Shown piece by piece: positions 16,477-23,089 of a DNA stretch of 64,000 nucleotides (positions within the stretch are counted from its first letter, which is position 1; each line of letters opens with the position of its first letter). This stretch comes from Croceicoccus pelagius (GTDB lineage: Bacteria > Pseudomonadota > Alphaproteobacteria > Sphingomonadales > Sphingomonadaceae). The DNA is taken from contig NZ_LYWY01000039.1 of the NCBI RefSeq assembly GCF_001661915.1, positions 1 through 64,000 of the forward strand. The letters are read 5' to 3'. Below the pieces are notes generated by a model that had not been told where the DNA came from, made no database searches, and saw only the letters and a program-made list of their open reading frames with translations. The position numbers and the translations under genes were made by a program.

Positions 16477-17367
16477 TCAGCCATGCGCCTCGGCCAGCGC
16501 GATCACGCGCTGCGCCTGCTTCAGGTGCGGGATGTCGAGCATCTTGCCGTCCAGCCCCAACGTGCCTGCATCGGGATTCTCGGCAAACAGCTGCACCACG
16601 CGGCGGGCGAAATCGACCTCGTCGGCAGAGGGCAGGAAAGCATTGTTGATGATCTCGACTTGCGCGGGATGGATGGCGAGTCGGCCCGAGAACCCTTCGG
16701 TGCGGGCGGCGTGGCTGCTGGCGTGAAGGCCGTCTTCGTCGCGGAAGTCGGCGTGGAGCGTTTCCACCGCCTCGACCCCTGCGGCATGCGCGCCCAGAAG
16801 GCAGAGCGAGCGAACCATGCGATAGGTCATCGCCCATTCGCCCGACGCGTCGCGGTTGGTGCTTGCGCCCAGCGCCGCGCTCAGGTCCTCCGCGCCCCAG
16901 GTGAGGCCGTAGAGCCGTTCCTGCGCGACCTTGGCGTAGTCTCCCAACGCGAAGGGGGCCGATGCCGTCTCGGTCGCCACGGGCAGGATCCTGGTAGAGC
17001 CCTTCGGGATGCCGCAACGGATCTCCAGCGCGTCGAGGTAGTGGCCAAGCTGGACCGTATCGGCCGGGCCCAGCGCCTTGGGCAGCATGATGCCGTCGGG
17101 CGCAGCTTCGATCACGGCGGCCAGATCGTCCAGAACTTGCGCGGAATCGAGGGGGTTCACCCGGACCCAGAGCTGCGCCTTGCGCCGCCCACGCGGACGG
17201 TCTGCGAGGACCGAACGGGTAAGCTCGCGAGCAGCTTCCTTGCGCGACGGCGCAACCGAATCCTCAAGGTCGATGATGAAGGCGTCGGCAGGCGCGGCGT
17301 CCAGCTTGCCGAGCTTTTTCTCGCTGTCGCCGGGGACGAACAGGAAGGACCGGATCGGCGCGCTCAT
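16477..17367 (-). CDS. HpcH/HpaI aldolase/CitE-like CoA ester lyase
   Basis: A 296-aa TIM-barrel lyase of the CitE/malyl-CoA lyase family, which cleaves or forms beta-hydroxyacyl-CoA C-C bonds using Mg2+. Motifs are SFLFVPGDSEKKLGKL, AFIIDLEDSVAP (metal-binding Glu/Asp region), LWVRVNP, ILPVATETASAPF, LTWGAEDLSAALGA and SGRLAIHPAQVEIIN. The start at 17367 overlaps the stop of the MaoC gene by 4 bp (ATGA), so the two are coupled. The hydratase plus lyase pair resembles mesaconyl-CoA hydratase with beta-methylmalyl-CoA lyase, or a side-chain cleavage unit. The true substrate cannot be told. Confidence 0.88.
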   Translation of the reverse strand: MSAPIRSFLFVPGDSEKKLGKLDAAPADAFIIDLEDSVAPSRKEAARELTRSVLADRPRGRRKAQLWVRVNPLDSAQVLDDLAAVIEAAPDGIMLPKALGPADTVQLGHYLDALEIRCGIPKGSTRILPVATETASAPFALGDYAKVAQERLYGLTWGAEDLSAALGASTNRDASGEWAMTYRMVRSLCLLGAHAAGVEAVETLHADFRDEDGLHASSHAARTEGFSGRLAIHPAQVEIINNAFLPSADEVDFARRVVQLFAENPDAGTLGLDGKMLDIPHLKQAQRVIALAEAHG

Positions 17368-17822
17368 GCGTCCACCGGTTTCTTGTGCTGAAGCCCTGAA
17401 CGCTTGCATGAGGCGACCAGTTCGTCGTTCTGGTTGAAGGCCTTGTGCAGGAACGTGACGATCCCGGCGTTGGGGCGGGACTTCGATTCGCGCAGGTCGA
17501 TCACTTCGGTCGTCACGCGCACGGTATCGCCGTGGAACAGCGGCGCGGGGAAACGCACTTCGTCCCAGCCAAGGTTCGCGATCGCGGTGCCCAGCGTCGT
17601 TTCATTCACCGAGATGCCGACCATCAGGCCCAGCGTGAAACAGGAATTGACCAGCCGCTGCCCATAGGGCGTGCCCTTCATGTACTCCTCGTCGAGGTGA
17701 AGCTGCGCGGGGTTGTGGGTCATCGTCGTGAACAGGACGTTGTCGGTTTCCGTCACTGTCCGCCTGATGGGATGTTCGAATACCATTCCGACTTCGAGTT
17801 CGTCGAACCACTTGCCTGCCAC
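17364..17822 (-). CDS. MaoC family dehydratase (mesaconyl-CoA hydratase-like)
   Basis: A single hot-dog-fold hydratase of 152 aa that adds water to an enoyl-CoA. The hydratase-2 region is visible as NVLFTTMTHNPAQLHLDEEYMKGTPYGQRLVNSCFTLGLMVG, with the active-site Asn/His part in HNPAQLHLD, and the C-terminal FNQNDELVASCKRSGLQHKKP. Its length fits single-domain MaoC proteins. It is the first gene of a two-gene operon with the CitE-like lyase. Together they could hydrate and then split an unsaturated CoA ester, as in the ethylmalonyl-CoA pathway or in removal of a side chain released by the oxygenase pathway. Confidence 0.88.
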   Translation of the reverse strand: MAGKWFDELEVGMVFEHPIRRTVTETDNVLFTTMTHNPAQLHLDEEYMKGTPYGQRLVNSCFTLGLMVGISVNETTLGTAIANLGWDEVRFPAPLFHGDTVRVTTEVIDLRESKSRPNAGIVTFLHKAFNQNDELVASCKRSGLQHKKPVDA

Positions 17823-17917
17823 GAAACGTCCTTTCCTGTCCTGCCAGCCGAATTAGCACGCCGGACGGACATGTCTAATCGTATGCAGGTAAAAACGGAT
17901 CGGGGAGGAGGGATGCC

Positions 17918-17993
17918 TGGTGCCGGCTGCAGGATTCGAACCCGCGGCCTGATGATTACAAATCAACTGCTCTACCAACTGAGCTAAGCCGGC
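17918..17993 (-). tRNA. tRNA-Thr (anticodon TGT), CCA encoded
   Basis: The minus strand forms a full cloverleaf: 7-bp acceptor stem GCCGGCT/AGCCGGC, D-arm TAGCTCAGTTGGTAGAGCA, anticodon loop TTTGTAA with TGT, T-arm GGGTTCGAATCC, discriminator A and an encoded CCA at 17918-17920. The anticodon stem GTTGA/TCATC contains one T-T mismatch at the second pair. The 3' end faces the catabolic cluster to the left. Confidence 0.93.
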
Positions 17994-18019
17994 CCGAGGC
18001 ATCGGTGCGCTCCTCTGCA

Positions 18020-18943
18020 CTAGGGCGCGCCGAACGTCCAGCCCTCCGTTTCAGCAATTTTTTCGGTCAGGGCGGTAGGGGACCAGAGTTCAGGTCTTTT
18101 CGCTGCATTGCGCAGCCACGCGGCTGTCAGAAGCGCGTCGGACGCATGATCGCTGACGGGGCCGCTTCTGCCGATGGAAGGGGAGCCGAGGGCTTCGAGA
18201 GCCGCGTCGAGGTCGCCCATGTCGCGGATCTTGCTCCGCCCCGCCGCGCGCGCCGCGCTAATGGCGCTGATCGCGGTATAGATCTCGACGATGGCGCTGC
18301 CCGTCGGAGGCAGGGGATCGATGGGCCAGACGGGGACCCTGCCGTCCAGCCGGTGCAGCACGCGCATTCCCGTCAGGCTCGACTTCCCGACTTGCGCCGC
18401 GCCGACGAGGTTGAAGTTCGAATAGGGTTTGCAACCCAGCGCTTCCTGCGCGCGTTCGGTCACGCGGAAGCGTCCGCGCCTGCTGTCGGTATCGGGGGCG
18501 TGGAACCGGTCGCCCTCGCGCCCGCCGTGCCGCCGGTAATAGCGCGAGAGTTCGGGGTGGTCGACGAAGCTGGAGGCGGAGAGATGCTCGTCCTTGGCGC
18601 ATATCTCGTCGATCATTCGCCACAGCGATTTGGCGTCGCGCGGGCTTTCGTTCCAACCGGGAAAAAATGCACCGCAGTCGGCAAACGGCAGCGAGATCCC
18701 GAGGTCCATTCCGACGAGCGTATCGTCCGACAGGTCTTCCTTCAGCAAAACCAGAACGTCGGCCCGCGACCATGTGCGATCGGGTTCGACCAGCACCGGC
18801 GGTCCGCCTGCGGCCACGGCGATGGCAATCGCGATGCCTTTCTGCCGCGGGCCCGCAGCGCCCGACCAGTCGATGGCGACGAAGTGCCGGAAGTCGGGCG
18901 GGCGGGTCAGCCCTGCCGCTCTCGCCGCTTCTTCTCCCACCAT
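18020..18943 (-). CDS. hypothetical protein with RNase H-like fold signatures
   Basis: A 307-aa protein of unknown role. Three acidic motifs in order suggest an RNase H/RuvC-like fold, as in DUF429-type predicted nucleases: FVAIDWSGA near residue 20, LVGMDLGISLPF near residue 70 and SDHASDALLTAAW near the C-terminus. Between them are F..GWNESPRDAKSLWRMIDEI and NLVGAAQVGKSSLTGM, the latter resembling a P-loop in part (GAAQVGKS), though that may be chance. The chosen ATG at 18943 overlaps the 3' end of rarA by 37 bp. It reads in the same direction as rarA, suggesting co-transcription with a replication-repair gene. Confidence 0.7.
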   Translation of the reverse strand: MVGEEAARAAGLTRPPDFRHFVAIDWSGAAGPRQKGIAIAIAVAAGGPPVLVEPDRTWSRADVLVLLKEDLSDDTLVGMDLGISLPFADCGAFFPGWNESPRDAKSLWRMIDEICAKDEHLSASSFVDHPELSRYYRRHGGREGDRFHAPDTDSRRGRFRVTERAQEALGCKPYSNFNLVGAAQVGKSSLTGMRVLHRLDGRVPVWPIDPLPPTGSAIVEIYTAISAISAARAAGRSKIRDMGDLDAALEALGSPSIGRSGPVSDHASDALLTAAWLRNAAKRPELWSPTALTEKIAETEGWTFGAP

Positions 18944-20226
18944 TCCATCCTCTCGATCACCTGCCGCTCGAACCCGCGCGGGACGGGGTGGTAGTACTCG
19001 GTCCGCTCCATCCCTTCGGGCCAGTAGTTCGCGCCCGAAAAGCCGCCCTCGGCATCGTGGTCGTAGGCATAGTCCTTGCCGTAGCCCAAGTTCTTCATCA
19101 GCTTCGTCGGCGCGTTCAGGATGTTCTGCGGGGGCGACAGACTGCCGGTTTCGCGTGCACTTTTCCACGCCGCCTTCTGCGCCTTGTAGGCCGCGTTCGA
19201 CTTGGGCGCGGTGGCGCAATAGAGGCAGGCCTGCACGATGGCGAGCTCGCCTTCGGGGCTTCCCAGAAATTCGTAGGCGTCCTTGGCCGCAAGGCACTGG
19301 ACCAACGCCTGCGGATCGGCAAGGCCGATGTCCTCGCTGGCAAAGCGGACCAGACGGCGCAAGACGTAAAGCGGTTCCTCCCCCGCCGTCAGCATCCGCG
19401 CCATCCAGTATAGCGCAGCCTGCGGGTCGGACCCGCGCAGCGACTTGTGAAGCGCGGAAATCAGGTTGTAGTGCCCGTCGCGGTCCTTGTCATAGACCGC
19501 CAGTCGCCGCTGCAGGAACTTGCGCAGGCCATCGGTGTCGAGCGGGCTGTCGATCTTTGCCGCATAAAGCGTTTCGGCCTGATTGAGCAGGAAGCGCCCG
19601 TCGCCATCGGCACTGGCGACAAGCGCTGTGCGCGCATCGGCGTCCAGCGGAAGCGCGCCTGCGAGGTCCTCTGCACGGTCCAGCAACTGGTCCAAGGCGG
19701 CTTCGTCCAGTCGCTCGAGCACCAGGACTTGCGCCCGCGAAAGCAGCGCGGCGTTAAGGGCAAAGCTGGGGTTTTCCGTCGTCGCGCCGACAAGCGTGAC
19801 CGTGCCGCGCTCCACAAACGGCAAAAACCCGTCCTGCTGCGCGCGGTTGAAACGGTGGATCTCGTCCACGAAGAGCAGCGTACGTTGCCCGGCGGCCTGA
19901 GCCTTCTCGGCCTCGGCAAAGGCTCTCTTCAGGTCGGCGACACCGGAAAATACCGCGCTGACGGCGGCGAAGCGCATGCCGACGCTGTCGGCCAGAAGGC
20001 GCGCGATGCTGGTCTTGCCGGTGCCGGGCGGTCCCCACAGGATCATGCTGGTGAGGCGGCCCGCGGCGACCATGCGCCCAATCGTGCCTTCCGGTCCCGT
20101 CAGGTGATCCTGCCCGACGACATCGGCCAGCGTGCGCGGACGCAGGCGATCGGCCAGCGGCGCGTCCTCGCCCGGTTCGGACTGGGTACTGGGCGGGGGT
20201 GCATCGGATTCGAAAAGGTCGGTCAT
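18907..20226 (-). CDS. rarA: replication-associated recombination protein A (AAA+ ATPase)
   Basis: A 439-aa clamp-loader-like AAA+ ATPase (RarA/MgsA) acting at stalled replication forks. It has Walker A WGPPGTGKTS (about 64-73), Walker B LLFVDEIHRFN (117-127), sensor 1 GATTENPSFAL, and C-terminal oligomerisation-domain motifs LHKSLRGSDPQAALYWMARM and CQYC-like CLYCATAPKSNAAY. The start at 20226 gives the usual MTDLFE N-terminus. Length and motifs match the family well. The RNase H-like gene overlaps its end. Confidence 0.95.
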   Translation of the reverse strand: MTDLFESDAPPPSTQSEPGEDAPLADRLRPRTLADVVGQDHLTGPEGTIGRMVAAGRLTSMILWGPPGTGKTSIARLLADSVGMRFAAVSAVFSGVADLKRAFAEAEKAQAAGQRTLLFVDEIHRFNRAQQDGFLPFVERGTVTLVGATTENPSFALNAALLSRAQVLVLERLDEAALDQLLDRAEDLAGALPLDADARTALVASADGDGRFLLNQAETLYAAKIDSPLDTDGLRKFLQRRLAVYDKDRDGHYNLISALHKSLRGSDPQAALYWMARMLTAGEEPLYVLRRLVRFASEDIGLADPQALVQCLAAKDAYEFLGSPEGELAIVQACLYCATAPKSNAAYKAQKAAWKSARETGSLSPPQNILNAPTKLMKNLGYGKDYAYDHDAEGGFSGANYWPEGMERTEYYHPVPRGFERQVIERMEWWEKKRRERQG

Positions 20227-20371
20227 TGCTGCTGCCAATCTAGGCGCGGCTTTGCAGAATGCGAGAGTGCGCCGGATTGCGGGTGTGGGAAACGCGGGGA
20301 CACCCGGTTTGCTTGTTGGTACGCTTGTCGATACCCTCGCCGGCGAGGGATCGAGGAGGGGATTACGGACA

Positions 20372-20830
20372 ATGACCGCATCCGATCGAGTAAAGACGCC
20401 GACCAGATTCTGGATCGTCGCATTCCTGAGCCTGCTGTGGAACGCTTTTGGCGCCAATGACTACGTCCAGACGCAGATTGGCAACCGTTCTTACATCGAA
20501 GGCATGACGCAAGGGACGGGGCTGACCGTCGACCAGCTCATGGACTACTACACCGGCTTCCCCGCGTGGATGGACGCGGCCTGGGCGCTGGGCGTGTGGG
20601 GATCGCTTGCGGGCTCGGTCCTGCTGCTGCTGCGCAGCCGGTTCGCGCTCCACGCTTTCCTGATCTCGCTCGTCGGGCTGGTCTTTACCACCGCGTGGAC
20701 GATTGCCAGCCCCATGCCGGGTCAGGCATCGATGATGGTGCCGATGATCTTCACGGTTGTCATCTTCGCCGTGCTTTTCGCGCTGATCTGGTATTCGCGC
20801 CGGATGTACGCGAAGCGCGTGATTGCCTAG
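20372..20830 (+). CDS. hypothetical four-helix membrane protein
   Basis: 152 aa with four predicted membrane segments: FWIVAFLSLLWNAFGAN, AAWALGVWGSLAGSVLLLL, ALHAFLISLVGLVFTTAWTIA and MMVPMIFTVVIFAVLFALIWY. It ends in a short basic tail (SRRMYAKRVIA). The periplasmic loop after helix 1 holds NDYVQTQIGNRSYIEGMT and the DYYTGFPAWMD motif. Similar small proteins occur in sphingomonads without a known function. GAGGAGGGG lies 11 bases before the ATG. It is convergent with the glycosyltransferase gene. Confidence 0.8.
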   Translation: MTASDRVKTPTRFWIVAFLSLLWNAFGANDYVQTQIGNRSYIEGMTQGTGLTVDQLMDYYTGFPAWMDAAWALGVWGSLAGSVLLLLRSRFALHAFLISLVGLVFTTAWTIASPMPGQASMMVPMIFTVVIFAVLFALIWYSRRMYAKRVIA

Positions 20831-20842
20831 TCGTGTTCAGGC

Positions 20843-22030
20843 CTAGCCGCGCTCTTCCAGCAATCGCTGATAAGTATCGGCGACTGCCTGGTTGATCGTG
20901 TCCCATGCGAAATCGCGGGCGCGCATCTCGCCCGCCTTGCCATGCGCGCGGGCGAGCGCGGGATCGGTGAGGTAGGCTTCGAGCGCATCGGCGAAGGCGG
21001 TGACGTCGCCCGGCCTTACCAGGGCGCCCGACACGCCATCTGCGACGAGGCTCTCGCTGCCCGTGGCCGCCGCGGCAACGACCGGCAGTTCGCAGGCCAT
21101 GGCCTCCAGCGTGACATTGCCGAACGTCTCGGTGATGGAGGGGTTGAAGAGCATGTCCATGCTGGCAACCGCGCGGCCGAGGTCAGCGCCGCTCTGGTGC
21201 CCGACGAAGACGCCGCCAGGCAAATTCTCTTCGAACCAGCTGCGCGCCGGGCCTTCGCCGATCACCAGCACGCGGTGCGCGACGCCGCGCTCGCGCAGCC
21301 TGGCGATTGTCGCGGCAAAGACGTCGAGGCCCTTTTCCATGACGAGCCGGCCCAGGAAGCCGACCACCTTCTCGTCGTTCGCGATGCCGAGCGACTTGCG
21401 CCACTCCATGTCGCGGGCACCGGGGTGGAAAACGTCGCGGTCCACACCGCGTGTCCAGAGCGAGACGTCGTCGTTCATCCCCTGCTCCTTCAACACGCGG
21501 ACCATCGATTCCGACGGCGCGACCAAGGCATCGCAGCGGTTGTAGAACCGGCGCAGCATCTTCACGACCAGCGGTTCGAGAAAGGCCATGTTGTAATAGC
21601 GCGGGTAAGTCTCGAACCGGGTGTGGACCGAGGCGAGCACCGCGACATCACGATCGCGCGCCCAAGAAACCGCACGGTGGCCGACGACGTCGGGGCTGGC
21701 GACGTGGACGATGTTCGGAGCAAATTCTTCGAGATTGGCGCGAACTGCTGGCGAAAGCGCAAGCGGGAAACGGTATTCCGCGCGGCCCGGAATCGCGAAG
21801 GACGGCACGCTTATCAGCGGTCCGGTCGCCTCGAACGCAGGTTTGTCGACCGTCGGCGAATAAGTTCGCACGTCCGCGCCCTGGCGCAGCAGATATCCGA
21901 CAAGGCGGTTCAGCGCCTGGTTCGCCCCGTCGCGGACGTAGTTGTAGTTTCCGCTGAACAGCGCGACGCGCAGACCCTGAAGGGGCGCATCGCTGGCGGC
22001 TTCCGTGGTCGAGGCGGCAGTTTGCGACAT
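20843..22030 (-). CDS. GT4 family glycosyltransferase
   Basis: A 395-aa GT-B fold retaining glycosyltransferase using a nucleotide sugar. The N-terminal acceptor domain has VALFSGNYNYVRDGANQALNRLV and IVHVASPDVVGHRAV; the donor domain has GFLGRLVMEKGLDVF, VLVIGEGP and the EX7E motif in NPSITETFGNVTLEAMACELPVVA. It resembles GDP-mannose or UDP-sugar dependent alpha-glycosyltransferases that decorate diacylglycerol lipids (SqdX/MgtA type), but the acceptor is not certain. The start at 22030 gives the usual short N-terminal extension. Confidence 0.88.
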   Translation of the reverse strand: MSQTAASTTEAASDAPLQGLRVALFSGNYNYVRDGANQALNRLVGYLLRQGADVRTYSPTVDKPAFEATGPLISVPSFAIPGRAEYRFPLALSPAVRANLEEFAPNIVHVASPDVVGHRAVSWARDRDVAVLASVHTRFETYPRYYNMAFLEPLVVKMLRRFYNRCDALVAPSESMVRVLKEQGMNDDVSLWTRGVDRDVFHPGARDMEWRKSLGIANDEKVVGFLGRLVMEKGLDVFAATIARLRERGVAHRVLVIGEGPARSWFEENLPGGVFVGHQSGADLGRAVASMDMLFNPSITETFGNVTLEAMACELPVVAAAATGSESLVADGVSGALVRPGDVTAFADALEAYLTDPALARAHGKAGEMRARDFAWDTINQAVADTYQRLLEERG

Positions 22031-22101
22031 GGCGATGCGCCTTAGCTTTCGCCGCGCGATTTGGCGAGGGGGTCGGTCACAATATGCAGCGTCAGCACTC
22101 T

Positions 22102-22121
22102 TTTGACATAAATGTGTCAAA
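22102..22121. promoter_or_regulatory. inverted repeat with TTGACA boxes between GT4 gene and gspC
   Basis: TTTGACA and TGTCAAA form a perfect 7-bp inverted repeat with a 6-bp centre. Each arm contains a consensus-like -35 box, one for each direction, in the 198-bp region between the divergent GT4 and gspC genes. It may be an operator or a two-way promoter core. Confidence 0.45.
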
Positions 22122-22228
22122 TCTTTGAGACATGGCGACTTGCGCGGCCCATAGTCGTGCGCGGGATTCGCGCGGTTGTACCGGCCGGGCAGGGGTCATA
22201 AACCACTGGCGTAAAACAGACGGGTGGA

Positions 22229-23089
22229 ATGAAGAACTTGCGATTCGTTCGCGGCGATGGCGGTGGACGGCGGCTTGCGCTGCCGGGACTGCACGATGTG
22301 CTCTGGTGGCTGCTGGCCGTCGGCATCGTCGTTGCGGGTGTGCAGCTTGTCTGGATGGTGCTTGCTCCTGTCAGCCCGCTTGGCGACTGGAAACCGGCAC
22401 GCGTCCGCCTGATGGACGAAGGTGCAAGGTCGGCCCTGATGACGGGTTTCGATCCCTTCAACCGCGATATCGCCGTGGTCGCAGGACCGTCACGAGCGGC
22501 GACCATCACTGACCTGCCGCTCACGCTCTACGGCATCCGCGTCAATCCGTACTCTGGCGGCGGCACCGCCATCATTGCCGGGCAGGACGGGGAGCAGCAG
22601 GTCTACCGCATCGGCGAAGAAGTCATGCCCGGAGTGACTCTTGCCGCCGTGGCGTTCGACCATGTTTCGCTGGGCCGGGGCGGGGCATCGGAACTGCTCT
22701 ATCTCGACCAGTCGAAACCTGCGCCCACCGTTGCTTCCACAGCGCTCGGTAATCCGGTCGCTCCTCCGCCCCCGTCCGCACCGCCTCCACCACCTGTGGC
22801 TGCGCGCGGAACGGGCCAGATCGGGGCTGGCGACTTGCGAGAGGGCATATCCTTTGGCGGCAATGCCGATGGCGGGGGCGTCACGCTCAATCCCGGTGGC
22901 GACGGATCGGTCTTTGCAGGTGCGGGGCTTCGTGCCGGCGATGTGCTGGTCTCGGTCAACGGCCAGAAGATTTCGGGCCAGCAGGATCTGGCCGGTTTTG
23001 CCCGGCAGGTTCGCCCCGGTTCCAATGTTTCCATGACCGTGCGGCGCGGTGGACGCGATGTGCCGGTCAAGATCACGGTGTCCAAATGA
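22229..23089 (+). CDS. gspC: type II secretion system protein GspC
   Basis: A 286-aa inner-membrane clamp protein linking the secretin to the inner-membrane platform. It has a short cytoplasmic N-terminus, one membrane helix (VLWWLLAVGIVVAGVQLVWMVL, about 25-46), an HR domain (TDLPLTLYGIRVNPYSGGGTAIIAGQDG...), a Pro-rich linker (APPPPSAPPPPPVA) and a C-terminal PDZ domain (DGSVFAGAGLRAGDVLVSVNGQ). It is the first gene of the operon and overlaps gspD by 4 bp. Confidence 0.93.
   Translation: MKNLRFVRGDGGGRRLALPGLHDVLWWLLAVGIVVAGVQLVWMVLAPVSPLGDWKPARVRLMDEGARSALMTGFDPFNRDIAVVAGPSRAATITDLPLTLYGIRVNPYSGGGTAIIAGQDGEQQVYRIGEEVMPGVTLAAVAFDHVSLGRGGASELLYLDQSKPAPTVASTALGNPVAPPPPSAPPPPPVAARGTGQIGAGDLREGISFGGNADGGGVTLNPGGDGSVFAGAGLRAGDVLVSVNGQKISGQQDLAGFARQVRPGSNVSMTVRRGGRDVPVKITVSK

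Noticed and set aside
17918-17993. The tRNA-Thr gene as a proven island attachment site
   Set aside because: The orientation fits, but no integrase or repeat of the tRNA end is visible in the window and trmL lies inside the supposed island, so it is kept only as a possibility.
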